Assembly (NCBI GenBank): GCA_001899855.1
Contig: MKWR01000031.1
Coordinates: 62,001-126,000 of the forward strand
Reading direction: 5' to 3'
Length of the DNA: 64,000 nucleotides
From: Lysobacterales bacterium 63-13
Lineage (GTDB): Bacteria > Pseudomonadota > Gammaproteobacteria > Xanthomonadales > Rhodanobacteraceae
Below are positions 15,968 through 24,752 of the stretch, piece after piece. Both the position numbers and the translations under genes were made by a program. Positions within the stretch are counted from its first letter, which is position 1. Each line of letters begins with the position of its first letter. Under the pieces are notes generated by a model. That model saw only the letters and a program-made list of their open reading frames with translations, had not been told where the DNA came from and did not search any database.

Positions 15968-17059
15968 ATGAAAGTGGAGCAGGAAATGGCGGTGATGGCG
16001 CAAAGTCAGGATTCCCCGGTCGATGCCCGAGTGCGACCGCGTGCGGTCGGCTGGTGGCTGATGAGTTGTTGCGTCGTCCTGCTGGCCCTGGTGATGGTCG
16101 GTGGTGCAACGCGGCTGACCGAATCGGGCCTGTCGATTGTCGACTGGAAGCCGGTGACCGGCGTCTTGCCGCCGATTGGCGATGCGGCGTGGCAGGCCGA
16201 GTTCAGCCGTTACCAGGAGAGCCCGCAATACACCGCCGTCAACCACGGCATGGCCCTGTCCGAATTCAAGGTCATCTTCTGGTTCGAGTTTTTCCATCGC
16301 CTGTTGGCGCGCCTGCTCGGCCTGTGGTTTGCCTTGCCGCTGCTGTGGTTCTGGCTGCGCGGTGCCATTCCGCAACGCCTGCGCTGGCCGCTGCTCGGCA
16401 TCCTCGCCCTTGGTGGCGCGCAAGGCTACATGGGCTGGTTCATGGTCAAGAGCGGCCTGGTTGACGTGCCGCGCGTCAGTCCCTATCGGTTGGCGGCGCA
16501 CCTGAGCCTTGCCCTGATCGTCTATGCCTTGATGTTCCGGGTTGCCCTGGGCTTGCTGTCGCGGCGGGTGAAGGTCGAGGCCAGCGAGCTGGCACGGCGG
16601 TGGCCGGGGCGGAGCCTGCTGACCCTGGTTGCCGTGACCATTGTGTTCGGCGCCTTTGTCGCCGGCCTGCGCGCCGGCCTGATGTACAACACCTTTCCAC
16701 TCATGGGAGGCCACCTGGTGCCGCCCGGCTTGTTTGCCCTGGAACCGGCCTGGCGCAACCTGCTGGAGAATCCGGTGACGGTGCAGTTCGTGCACCGCAT
16801 CCTCGGCTTGACCACCTTGACGGTCACCTTGTGGGCCTGGTGGCGCATGCGTGCGCAAGGGCAGGATCGCGACCAGCGGCGTTCGCGCCACGCCATCGCG
16901 CTGATGGCGATGATCCAGGTCACGCTGGGCATCTGCACCTTGCTGTGGGTGGTGCCGGTCTGGCTGGGCACGCTGCACCAGGGTGGTGCCGTACTTTTGC
17001 TCAGTGCCGTGCTGGCGGCGGGTTATTGCTGGAAGACCCGGCCCGTCGATTCACCCTGA
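15968..17059 (+). CDS. ctaA: Heme A synthase
   Basis: A 363-residue membrane protein of the CtaA/Cox15 family that oxidises the C8 methyl of heme O to give heme A. It has two four-helix halves with conserved histidines: H94 and H110 in the first half (VNHGMA, EFFHRLLARL) and VHRILG with LHQGGA in the second. The signature GGATRLTESGLSIVDWKP is near residues 45-62. Divergent from the heme-copper operon, whose products are its likely users. The start could also be an internal ATG at 15986 or 15995. Confidence 0.95.
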   Translation: MKVEQEMAVMAQSQDSPVDARVRPRAVGWWLMSCCVVLLALVMVGGATRLTESGLSIVDWKPVTGVLPPIGDAAWQAEFSRYQESPQYTAVNHGMALSEFKVIFWFEFFHRLLARLLGLWFALPLLWFWLRGAIPQRLRWPLLGILALGGAQGYMGWFMVKSGLVDVPRVSPYRLAAHLSLALIVYALMFRVALGLLSRRVKVEASELARRWPGRSLLTLVAVTIVFGAFVAGLRAGLMYNTFPLMGGHLVPPGLFALEPAWRNLLENPVTVQFVHRILGLTTLTVTLWAWWRMRAQGQDRDQRRSRHAIALMAMIQVTLGICTLLWVVPVWLGTLHQGGAVLLLSAVLAAGYCWKTRPVDSP

Positions 17060-17110
17060 TCGATCGCGCTCGTGCGCCCGCGCCGACGCCGGTGCCGGCA
17101 ATGCGGGCAC

Positions 17111-17755
17111 TCAGCGCGCGAGGTAAGCCTTCAATGCATCGAATTGGCGGAGCAGGACGCGGGGCTGGTGCGAGCCGGCCAGGGCGGCCACGCCGCGGCC
17201 CTCGGCATCGACAACAATGACCGAAGTCGTGTGTTCCATGCTGCGCACGCCATTCGGCTCGATGTGTTCGGCATAGATGATGCCGAGCGAAGCGGCCAGC
17301 CGCGCCAGTTGCCCGGAATCGCCTGACAGGCCGATCAACTCCTTGTCGAAGAAGGCCAGGTACGGGCCGATGCGCTGCGGCGTGTCGTTGCCCGGGTCGA
17401 CGCTGACGAAGATCATTTGTGGAATATCGGCGGCGGCACCGGATTCGGCCATCAGCGTGCGCAGCCGGCCAAGCGACTGCAGCGTGGTCGGGCAGATATC
17501 CGGGCATTGCAGGTAGCCGAAATAAAGCAGGCTCCAGCGGCCGCGCAGGCGAGACTTGTCGAAGGCCGCGCCATGCTGGTCGAGCAGGGTGAAATCGGCG
17601 ACATCACGCGGTCCGGGCCAGAGCATGGCCTGGATCTCGGCCGGTGCCGAAGCCCAGTCCGACGTGGCCGGGCGCTTGAGCACCAGCAGGGCGAGGATGC
17701 CGGCAAGCAGTGCCAGCGATGCAACAAGGAGGATCTGTCGCGAATGTTTTTTCAT
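17111..17755 (-). CDS. Sco1/SenC-type copper chaperone, second copy
   Basis: A 214-residue protein with an N-terminal membrane anchor (MKKHSRQILLVASLALL) and a thioredoxin-fold domain. The copper ligands are CPDICP and H in MEHTTSVIVVD. It resembles ordinary Sco1 more closely than the longer Sco at 11494-12384. It ends convergently with ctaA and has its own FNR-type box and -10 upstream. No clear Shine-Dalgarno precedes the ATG at 17755, and no better start is visible. Confidence 0.92.
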   Translation of the reverse strand: MKKHSRQILLVASLALLAGILALLVLKRPATSDWASAPAEIQAMLWPGPRDVADFTLLDQHGAAFDKSRLRGRWSLLYFGYLQCPDICPTTLQSLGRLRTLMAESGAAADIPQMIFVSVDPGNDTPQRIGPYLAFFDKELIGLSGDSGQLARLAASLGIIYAEHIEPNGVRSMEHTTSVIVVDAEGRGVAALAGSHQPRVLLRQFDALKAYLAR

Positions 17756-17868
17756 GATGGTGAGGAAAGTATTTGGGCATGCGCATTGGCGGCAGCGCGC
17801 CGTCAACGAGTGTCTGATCGAAGCCGGCGCGGCCATGCGCGGATCCGGCGCAGCGGTTTTGCTGATCG

Positions 17869-17910
17869 ACTGTAGGCGAGGCGGCTGCGGGGGAACTTGA
17901 TCCGGATCAC
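17869..17910 (-). promoter_or_regulatory. FNR/ANR-type box and -10 upstream of the second sco
   Basis: TTGATCCGGATCAC at 17897-17910 matches the consensus at 9 of 10 half-site bases. TACAGT at 17874-17869, read leftward, is centred 32 bases from the box centre, so a class II FNR promoter for sco is likely. The divergent DUF420 gene starts 99 bases to the right and may also respond. Confidence 0.65.
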
Positions 17911-18008
17911 GTGGCCGGCGGATTTGACAGCGGTCGGGGTTGCCCGGCACCGTGCGTCCGACCGCCTCTCCAACCGCCTCTCCACCTGCACCCGACGATT
18001 ATCCCGCG

Positions 18009-18431
18009 ATGGATCTGCCAAACCTGCTGCCGCATGTCAATGCAACCCTCAATGCCACGGCGATGATCCTGCTGCTGTATGCGCGGGTGATGATCGCGCA
18101 CAAGCGCATCGATCAGCACAAGCGCGCGATGCTTGCCGCGCTTGTTGTCTCCGGGCTGTTCCTGGTCACTTACATCACCTACCACTACGTCGCGCCGATC
18201 TTCGTCTTCCGCGGCCATGGCTGGATCCGCCCGGTGTATTACTTCCTGCTGATCAGCCACGTCGTGCTTGCCGCGCTGGCGATCCCGCTGATCCTGGTCA
18301 CGGCCTGGCTCGGCCTGCACCGGCGCGATGCCCGCCACCGCGCCATTGCGCGCTGGACCTGGCCGATTTGGATGTATGTCTCGGTGACCGGCGTCGTCGT
18401 CTACCTGCTGCTCTACCAGATCTATCGCTGA
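18009..18431 (+). CDS. DUF420 family membrane protein
   Basis: A 140-residue protein with four membrane helices and conserved histidines (LPHVNA, AHKRIDQHKR, YITYHYVAP, ISHVVLA). This is the DUF420/YozB-like family, often encoded with heme-copper oxidase and Sco genes and thought to help assembly. The ATG at 18009 gives the family's usual N-terminus; upstream codons in the same frame look non-coding. It is divergent from sco and shares its regulatory gap. Confidence 0.88.
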   Translation: MDLPNLLPHVNATLNATAMILLLYARVMIAHKRIDQHKRAMLAALVVSGLFLVTYITYHYVAPIFVFRGHGWIRPVYYFLLISHVVLAALAIPLILVTAWLGLHRRDARHRAIARWTWPIWMYVSVTGVVVYLLLYQIYR

Positions 18432-18836
18432 TCCAGTTTGGTGGAAGGCGGCAGCATTGCCGTCATTCGCCGGGATGGAGAACCTCGGCTTCCTGGCGCA
18501 GGCGTGCGACAAGCCCGGCATGTTCGCTTTTGCCGAAGTACCCGGGGGCATCGGCCCATTGTCGCCGAGTTCGATCCCGGCGGCGGATGTGCCGCAAGTT
18601 TTTGCCCACGACTTGCCGGCGCGGACGACCAGTGCCGGTGCCCATGGCGCGGCAAGCTCGCTGATCCTGTTGCTGTTCCGGGCCCACTGCAGCTCATAGG
18701 TCGTGCCGGTCGGCGCGGCCTTGATGCGGCAACCTGCCGATCCGCTGCAAGACGCCACCGCACCTGCACGGGAGTCGCGCGCGGAAGCCGGACGACACTC
18801 GTCCGCAACGTTCCGGGCGGCGCAGTGCCGGGACGG
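18432..18836. other. 405-base gap without a convincing gene
   Basis: Frames are open on both strands here because of high GC, but none has family-like composition, a good ribosome site or recognisable motifs. A minus-strand stretch around 18440-18750 has somewhat protein-like composition and could be a gene remnant. I see no repeat or promoter I can defend. Confidence 0.4.
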
Positions 18837-19703
18837 TCAGAATCGCGGCAGCTTCTGCACCATTCCGTGCATGGCTGCCCATGGATCCTTGCCGCGCTTC
18901 GTTATCCAGTCTATTGCGTTTTGCACATTGATCGCATCTGCGGACTTGATCCGCTTCAGATCGGCCCAGGCCAGCGGCATCGCCACCCCGGCGGATTCGC
19001 TGGCGCGCAACGAGTAGGAGGCGATGCTGGTTGCTCCGCGCCCGTTGCGCAGCCAGTCAATGAAGATGCGGCCCTTGCGGTTCTTCTCGCCGGCGACGCT
19101 GACAAATTCCTTCGGCTCCAGCGCCACCAGCGCCTCGGCCACGGATTGCGCGAAATCGCGAACCTCGTCCCAACTTGCGCCTGGCTGCAGCGGAACAACG
19201 ACATGCAAACCCTTGCCGCCGCTGGTGCGGACAAAGGATTCGAGATGGATCGAGGCAAGTTGCTCACGCAGACTCTCCGCCGCCGCCTGCACCCGCGCCC
19301 AGGCCACGGAGGCGTGCGGATCGAGATCAAAGACGATGCGGTCGGCGTGTTCGGGATCGGTCACGCGCGCGCCCCAGGGATGAAATTCGAGCACGTTGAG
19401 CTGCACCAGTTCGAGCAGTCCCTGGGCATCGTCGATGTACAGGTAACGATCCACGCCATTCTTCTCCGCGATCGTCACCCCGTGCACATGATCGCCCGCA
19501 CCCTTCGCCAGGTGCTTCTGGAAGAAGCAGGTCTTGCCGATGCCTCCCGGGCAGCGCACGAGCGACAAGGGTCGATCGGCAATGCCCGGCAGGATCCACG
19601 CCGCCACTGCACGGTAATAATCGGCGACATCCTGCTTGCTCAGTTTCAGTTGCGGAAACACGATCCGATGCGGGTGCGTGATGGTCACGCTGTCGGTGTG
19701 CAT
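18837..19703 (-). CDS. Stand-alone LigD-type polymerase/primase (PolDom)
   Basis: A 288-residue protein of the archaeo-eukaryotic primase superfamily, corresponding to the polymerase domain of bacterial LigD. Motif I is DLDPHA with the metal-binding aspartates, motif II is SGGKGLHV, and motif III lies near RIFIDWLRN, followed by the ATSIASYSLRA and VAMPLAW signatures. LigD PolDom fills gaps during Ku-dependent end joining. No ligase or nuclease domain is attached, and no ku or ligase gene is in the window. ATG 19703 is chosen for its GGAG six bases upstream. The frame extends further but looks non-coding. Confidence 0.9.
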   Translation of the reverse strand: MHTDSVTITHPHRIVFPQLKLSKQDVADYYRAVAAWILPGIADRPLSLVRCPGGIGKTCFFQKHLAKGAGDHVHGVTIAEKNGVDRYLYIDDAQGLLELVQLNVLEFHPWGARVTDPEHADRIVFDLDPHASVAWARVQAAAESLREQLASIHLESFVRTSGGKGLHVVVPLQPGASWDEVRDFAQSVAEALVALEPKEFVSVAGEKNRKGRIFIDWLRNGRGATSIASYSLRASESAGVAMPLAWADLKRIKSADAINVQNAIDWITKRGKDPWAAMHGMVQKLPRF

Positions 19704-20141
19704 GGCGCGCTCCGTTGGACTGTCCGGTTTCTTCGCTGCGGCGTCATCCGCCGGCTTCCGGTCCAGGCGCAGCCCGGGGCGTTGCTTGCTGTCGATGCGG
19801 GCGCGGCGGGCGATCCCGGCTTGATAGCAGCGCACGCATGAATCAGGAGGTAATCGCCGGGCTGCGCCGACCCGGGTGCCATACTGGCACGCGATAGCAT
19901 CAGGACCGGATTCCATCCGGGGAATCCGCTCCGGCCGATGTGTTCCCCGCCACGCCGGTTTGTGCAAATTGCATCAATGCAATCGTGTTTGCGCCCTGGG
20001 CCGCCCGAGGGCTGGCGGCCGGAAATGCAGCGCCTGGCCAGCAGGCATGGCGCACATCCCGCATGCACGGCGTCCGCCATTCCGCTAGTCTGCACGGGCG
20101 CGCGGGGATCAGCGCCAATCGGCCATGCGGGGGAAGCAGGC
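19704..20141. other. 438-base gap between divergent genes
   Basis: This should hold promoters for the leftward polymerase gene and the rightward permease gene. I cannot point to clear -35/-10 pairs or an operator. No small gene is supported. Confidence 0.4.
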
Positions 20142-21524
20142 GTGTCCATATCGACTCCGGCGACAGCGACCTCGGCGGGCGGCAAGTTGCTGCGCGTGCT
20201 GGGTCTGGCATTTGGCCTGGCGGTGATGGTCGGCACGACCATCGGCATGGGCATCCTGCGCACGCCCGGCGAGGTTGCCGCACGGGTTCCCTCGACAACC
20301 TGGTTTCTGCTGGTCTGGGTGCTGGGCGCCTGTTATGCCTTGCTCGGTGCCTTGACCGTCTCCGAGCTGGCCACGCTGCGACCGCGTTCCGGCGGCCTCT
20401 ATCCAATGGTGCGCGACGCGCTCGGCCCGTTTGCCGGATTTGTCTCGGGCTGGACCGACTGGCTCGGCACGGTGGGTTCGATTGCCGCCGTGGCCATCGT
20501 CATCGGCGAATATGCCGGCCCGTTGCTGCCGGCATTGCAGGGCAGGGAAGCCTGGACCGCGTCCAGCGTCGTGGTGGCGTTTGCCTTGATCCAGTGGCGC
20601 GGCATCCGCGTCGGCAATCTGGTGCAACTGGTGACCAGCTCGATCAAGGGCATTGCCCTGCTTGCCCTGGCGATTGCCGCCCTGGTCATGGCCGTGCCCG
20701 CGGCGGATGCGGCAGTCGCGCCACCAGTCACGTCATCGGCTGGCTTGCTGATGGTCGCCAGCATCGTTGTCGCCCTGCAATCGGCCATCTACACCTACGA
20801 TGGCTGGACGGCACCCGTGTACTTCGGCGAGGAGATCAGGAACCCGGGACGGGAAATCCCGCGCGCGATGATCGGCGGCGTGATCCTCGTCCTGCTGATT
20901 TACCTCGCCCTCAATCTGGCCTTCCTTCGCGTGCTCGGCCTCGAGGCGATGGCGGGCGATCCCTTTGTCGCGGCGACGGCGGCAAGTCGCCTGTTCGGGC
21001 CGATGGGCGATGTGGTCCTGCGCGTGCTGATGATCATTTCGCTGATCGCCTCGGTGAACGCCCTGCTGCTGGCCGCATCGCGCATTCCCTACGCGATGAG
21101 CCGGGACCGCCTGATGCCCGCCGCGCTGGGCACGGTCAATGCCGGTGGCACGCCGGTCAATGCCTTGCTCGCGGGAACCGCGCTGGCCCTGGTCCTGATC
21201 CTGACCGGCACGTTTGCCACGGTCGTTGCCTTGCTGGCCTTTTTCTTCGTCGCCAACTACGTGCTGGTATTCACCTCGCTGTTTGTCCAGCGCCGCCGCG
21301 CCGCGGATCTGCCGCGGCCGTTCCGCGTTCCGCTGTATCCGTTCGTGCCGGGCCTGGCACTGGCCGGATCGCTGGCCTTCCTCGTCGCCTCGATATTCAG
21401 CGACCGCGACAACAGCCTCATGGCCATGGCCCTGCTGCTCGCCAGCTGGCCGTTCTGGCGTCTCCTGACGCTCGCCGCCGCACGCGCCGAACGCAATCGG
21501 AACCACAAATTTCCACATGCCTGA
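20142..21524 (+). CDS. APC-superfamily amino acid permease
   Basis: A 460-residue inner-membrane transporter with 12 predicted helices. The first helix carries the APC substrate-site signature (GTTIGMGILRTPGEV), and AIYTYDGWTAPVYFGEE fits helix 6, with the typical NPGREIPRAM after it. It probably imports an amino acid or polyamine; the substrate is not readable. The start is GTG at 20142 with GGGGGAA upstream. Longer ATG starts add a low-complexity, non-membrane leader. No operon partner follows closely. Confidence 0.88.
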   Translation: MSISTPATATSAGGKLLRVLGLAFGLAVMVGTTIGMGILRTPGEVAARVPSTTWFLLVWVLGACYALLGALTVSELATLRPRSGGLYPMVRDALGPFAGFVSGWTDWLGTVGSIAAVAIVIGEYAGPLLPALQGREAWTASSVVVAFALIQWRGIRVGNLVQLVTSSIKGIALLALAIAALVMAVPAADAAVAPPVTSSAGLLMVASIVVALQSAIYTYDGWTAPVYFGEEIRNPGREIPRAMIGGVILVLLIYLALNLAFLRVLGLEAMAGDPFVAATAASRLFGPMGDVVLRVLMIISLIASVNALLLAASRIPYAMSRDRLMPAALGTVNAGGTPVNALLAGTALALVLILTGTFATVVALLAFFFVANYVLVFTSLFVQRRRAADLPRPFRVPLYPFVPGLALAGSLAFLVASIFSDRDNSLMAMALLLASWPFWRLLTLAAARAERNRNHKFPHA

Positions 21525-21693
21525 TGCAGCCGGATCTGCTAGCGTTCCACCCGGGGGGAAGGCCAGCACGGATCGTTGGCGCAAGAGGTGCAAGGCGGCC
21601 ATGGCAATGGCCGCAATGGCATCGGCATGGCGTTTGTGCGCGGGGCAGGCCCGGTGAGCCGTGCCGCCGGAGGCACAGGCACGAGGGGTGACG

Positions 21694-22845
21694 GTGGAAG
21701 GTCGAAGATTGCTGCGAGTTGAGGAAGCCTCGATCGAAGCGCTCGACGCGGCCATCGCGCGCCTGCGCAACGAGGGCTTGCACAGCTTCCTGCTGCTCGC
21801 CAGCGAGGCCGACAACTGGGATCCGGCAATACTCTCGGCTTGGCTGCAGTCCTTGCACGTGCCGGTGTTTGGCGGAATCTTCCCGGGCCTCGTCAGGCGT
21901 GCGCAATCGCTTCGTCACGGCACCTTGATCATGGGCTTTCCGCAGCGGCTGGAAATCGTCGTGGTCAGGCGCCTGTCCGATCGCGCCGCAGTCGAGCCGC
22001 AATTGCTGGCCTCGGCTGCACTGCTTGAGGGCGCGCCTTCGCTGATGGTCTTGTTCGACGGCTTGTGCCCGCACCTGGAGGCCTTTGTCGAAAGCCTGTA
22101 TGCCATTGTTGGCGGACACGCGGTCGTCGTCGGTGGCGGTGCCGGCCATGGCGACCTCGTGCAGCGTCCGTGCCTGCTCGGCAATGCCGGCATGCTTGAG
22201 GATTCGGCCTTGCTCGTGGCCTTGCCCGGGGTGGTCGCGCATGGCGTGGCGCATGGCTGGCAGCGCTTGTCCGGCCCGTTCCTGGTCACCCGCTCACAGG
22301 GCAATGTCCTCGCCGAGCTCAACTACCAGCCTGCTTTCGAGGTCTATCGCCGGGAAGTCGAAAAGCATTCCGGGGAAACCTTCGCGGATACCGATTTCTT
22401 TGCCATCGCCAAGACCTTTCCCCTGGCGATCGAAGGCGTCGATGGTGATTTCCTCGTCCGTGATCCAATCAAGCGGGATGGCACCGCCCTGATCTGCGTC
22501 GGCGAGCTGCCGCAAAACGCCACGGTCTTCCTGCTCAAGGGCGAGGCATCCACCCTCATCGCTTCGGCGGGCGAAGCGGCGCTGGCCGCCTGTCGGGAAT
22601 CCCGGCAGCACGGGCATGCCGTCGATGCCAGCGTGGCCGTGGTCTTCGACTGCATCAGCCGCGCACTGTTCCTCGGCGCGGCGATCAATGACGAACTCGC
22701 CGTCATCGAGTCCGCGCTGGCCGGTTGCGAGGATATTTTCGGCGCCTTGAGTCTTGGCGAGATTGCCAGCTCGCGCGCCGGCGTGATCGAGCTGATGAAC
22801 AAGTCGACCGTCGTGGCACTGCTCGACAGGCCGCCACCGCCATGA
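21694..22845 (+). CDS. FIST domain sensor protein
   Basis: A soluble protein of about 383 residues with FIST-N (roughly residues 20-200) and FIST-C (210-370) domains. The FIST-N core is seen in VVVGGGAGHGDLV, and the FIST-C part in DFLVRDPIKRDGTALICVGEL and the late FGALSLGEI. FIST proteins bind small ligands, possibly amino acids, and feed them into signalling. The stop overlaps the ATG of the GGDEF-EAL gene by four bases, so ligand sensing is probably coupled to cyclic di-GMP. The start is one of several GTGs (21661, 21688, 21694); the last has GAGGGG at the best spacing. Confidence 0.85.
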   Translation: MEGRRLLRVEEASIEALDAAIARLRNEGLHSFLLLASEADNWDPAILSAWLQSLHVPVFGGIFPGLVRRAQSLRHGTLIMGFPQRLEIVVVRRLSDRAAVEPQLLASAALLEGAPSLMVLFDGLCPHLEAFVESLYAIVGGHAVVVGGGAGHGDLVQRPCLLGNAGMLEDSALLVALPGVVAHGVAHGWQRLSGPFLVTRSQGNVLAELNYQPAFEVYRREVEKHSGETFADTDFFAIAKTFPLAIEGVDGDFLVRDPIKRDGTALICVGELPQNATVFLLKGEASTLIASAGEAALAACRESRQHGHAVDASVAVVFDCISRALFLGAAINDELAVIESALAGCEDIFGALSLGEIASSRAGVIELMNKSTVVALLDRPPPP

Positions 22846-24752
22846 ACAACACGCTCAAATACCTGTCGATCCAGCATGAGCTGGGCATGGCCATAGGCAC
22901 CAGCTTGCGCTTGCAGCCAATGCTGGCGACGTTTTCGCGCATTGCCTTGCGCCGGCTCGGTTTGACATCCGTGCATTTTCACTTCCTGAAAAATGTCGAA
23001 GGCGAGCCCGTGCTGCAGTCGCCTGCAGCGGAACGCCGGCTTGAACACTTCCTCAGTGTTCCGCGCAATGCGACGGCGTGGGCCTTGCCGGAAGCCTGCG
23101 ACGTCGATGCCGGCGCGGTTGTCTGGGCCGCACAGCAGTGTTGCGGGCAAGGTGCCGACCGGCACTGCTATTCGTTTCGCCTCGGCGATTTCGGTGCCAT
23201 GACCCTGCAGCGCATCGGCAACGCCCTGGAGGCGCCGGTCATCGAGCTGCTCAAGCCGTTGATGACCCGCCTTGCCCTCAGCTGCCAGGCCTCGATCGAG
23301 CACGAGACCCTGCTGCAGGCGGTCGCGGCGCGGCGCAAGGCGGAAGAAACCATCCTCTTCCAGTTGCTGCACGACGATCTCACGCAATTGCCGAACCGGC
23401 GACAGGTGATGCAGCGCCTCGATGCCGAGCTGCTGCGCGCACGCGGCGAGGGTCGTTACGGTGCCTTGCTGTTCCTCGATCTCGATCGCTTCAAGATGGT
23501 CAATGACACGCTGGGCCACGCCATCGGCGACTTGCTGCTGGTTGCCGTCGCCGACACCCTGAAGGGAATCGTCGGCGACGATGGCATGGTGGGCCGGCTC
23601 AGCGGCGATGAATTCGTCGTGCTGGTCGGCGCCGTGGCTGCCGATGAAGCACGGCTCAGGGTGCGCGTCGATGCCCTGCTGGCGATGATCCGGGCGGCGT
23701 TTTCCGATGCGCTGCCATGCGGCGAGCACCGTCTGCACGTGACGCCTTCGATCGGCATCGCGATTTTTCCCGACGGCGATGGCGCGGCCGAACACATCCT
23801 GCGCCGTGCCGACACGGCGATGTACCAGGCCAAGCTCGCCGGCCTCAATTGCGCGATGTACTACAACAGTCGCCTTTCCGCCGGTCTGGAGCTGCGCCGG
23901 CAACTGGAGAAGGAACTGCAGCTTGCCCTTGCCGCGCCGGAGCAGTTCGCGCTGCACTATCAGAGCCAGTACAACCGGGCCGGCGAATGCGTGGGTGCCG
24001 AAGCGCTGATCCGCTGGCACAGTCCGTATCGGGACAATCCCTCGCCCGCGCAGTTCATCCCGGTCGCCGAGGAAACCGGCCTCATGCTGGAACTCGGTCG
24101 CTGGGTCATGCGCCGCGCCTGCGCGGACATCCGTCGCCTGCATGAGGGCAGCCTGCCATCGACGTTCCGCCGCGTGTCGATCAATGTCAGCGCGGTGCAG
24201 TTCAATCATCCGGATTTCGTCGAAGCGTTGTTTGCCGACATCGATGCGGCCGGCATCGATGCGCACTGGATCGCTCTTGAGCTGACCGAGTCCACCCTGA
24301 TCCGCAACAACCATGCCGCTGCTTCGAGGATGACCGTGCTGCGCGAACGCGGCGTCGAAATTGCAGTGGATGATTTCGGTACCGGCTACTCCTCGCTGTC
24401 TTATCTGGGTCGCCTGCCGGTGGCATCGATCAAGATCGACCAGACCTTTGTCCGCGATCTCGATTCCAATGCCGGAAACCGGGCGATCGTCGGCACCATC
24501 ATCGCGCTTGGCCGCGCCCTCGGTCTCGACCTGATTGCCGAAGGCGTGGAGACCACGGCCGAGCGGGCGAGCCTGGACGCGCTGGGTTGCCACAACTATC
24601 AGGGATTCCTGTTCAGTCGGCCCCTGCCGCTGGATGCCCTGATCGAGCAGTTGCGCGAACACTTGCCAACGCCTGCGCGGGCCGAAGCGAACGCGGCAAT
24701 CGGCGCAGCAGCAACCATGCGCGCAAACCCGGCGCAGGGTGACGGCCGATGA
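22842..24752 (+). CDS. GGDEF-EAL cyclic di-GMP enzyme
   Basis: A 636-residue cytoplasmic protein. Residues 1-160 form a divergent sensory domain, probably GAF-like (MLATFSRIALRRLGL). A short helical linker leads to GGDEF (about 175-340), where the signature reads LSGDEF. Ser in the first position can still be active, and no RxxD inhibitory site is visible. EAL (about 360-615) keeps AEALIRW, ELTES, DDFGTGYSSL and EGVET, so phosphodiesterase activity is likely. The start overlaps the FIST stop (ATGA), and the next gene overlaps its stop. It probably acts as the output of the FIST sensor. Confidence 0.92.
   Translation: MNNTLKYLSIQHELGMAIGTSLRLQPMLATFSRIALRRLGLTSVHFHFLKNVEGEPVLQSPAAERRLEHFLSVPRNATAWALPEACDVDAGAVVWAAQQCCGQGADRHCYSFRLGDFGAMTLQRIGNALEAPVIELLKPLMTRLALSCQASIEHETLLQAVAARRKAEETILFQLLHDDLTQLPNRRQVMQRLDAELLRARGEGRYGALLFLDLDRFKMVNDTLGHAIGDLLLVAVADTLKGIVGDDGMVGRLSGDEFVVLVGAVAADEARLRVRVDALLAMIRAAFSDALPCGEHRLHVTPSIGIAIFPDGDGAAEHILRRADTAMYQAKLAGLNCAMYYNSRLSAGLELRRQLEKELQLALAAPEQFALHYQSQYNRAGECVGAEALIRWHSPYRDNPSPAQFIPVAEETGLMLELGRWVMRRACADIRRLHEGSLPSTFRRVSINVSAVQFNHPDFVEALFADIDAAGIDAHWIALELTESTLIRNNHAAASRMTVLRERGVEIAVDDFGTGYSSLSYLGRLPVASIKIDQTFVRDLDSNAGNRAIVGTIIALGRALGLDLIAEGVETTAERASLDALGCHNYQGFLFSRPLPLDALIEQLREHLPTPARAEANAAIGAAATMRANPAQGDGR

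Noticed and set aside
17907-18758. Minus-strand gene between DUF420 and the polymerase
   Set aside because: Most of the frame is antisense to the DUF420 gene, and the remaining part has no motif or ribosome site. It may be a remnant but is not supported as a gene.
22344-24662. A 772-codon minus-strand frame across the FIST and GGDEF-EAL genes
   Set aside because: The plus strand has unmistakable GGDEF and EAL motifs; the minus product has none.
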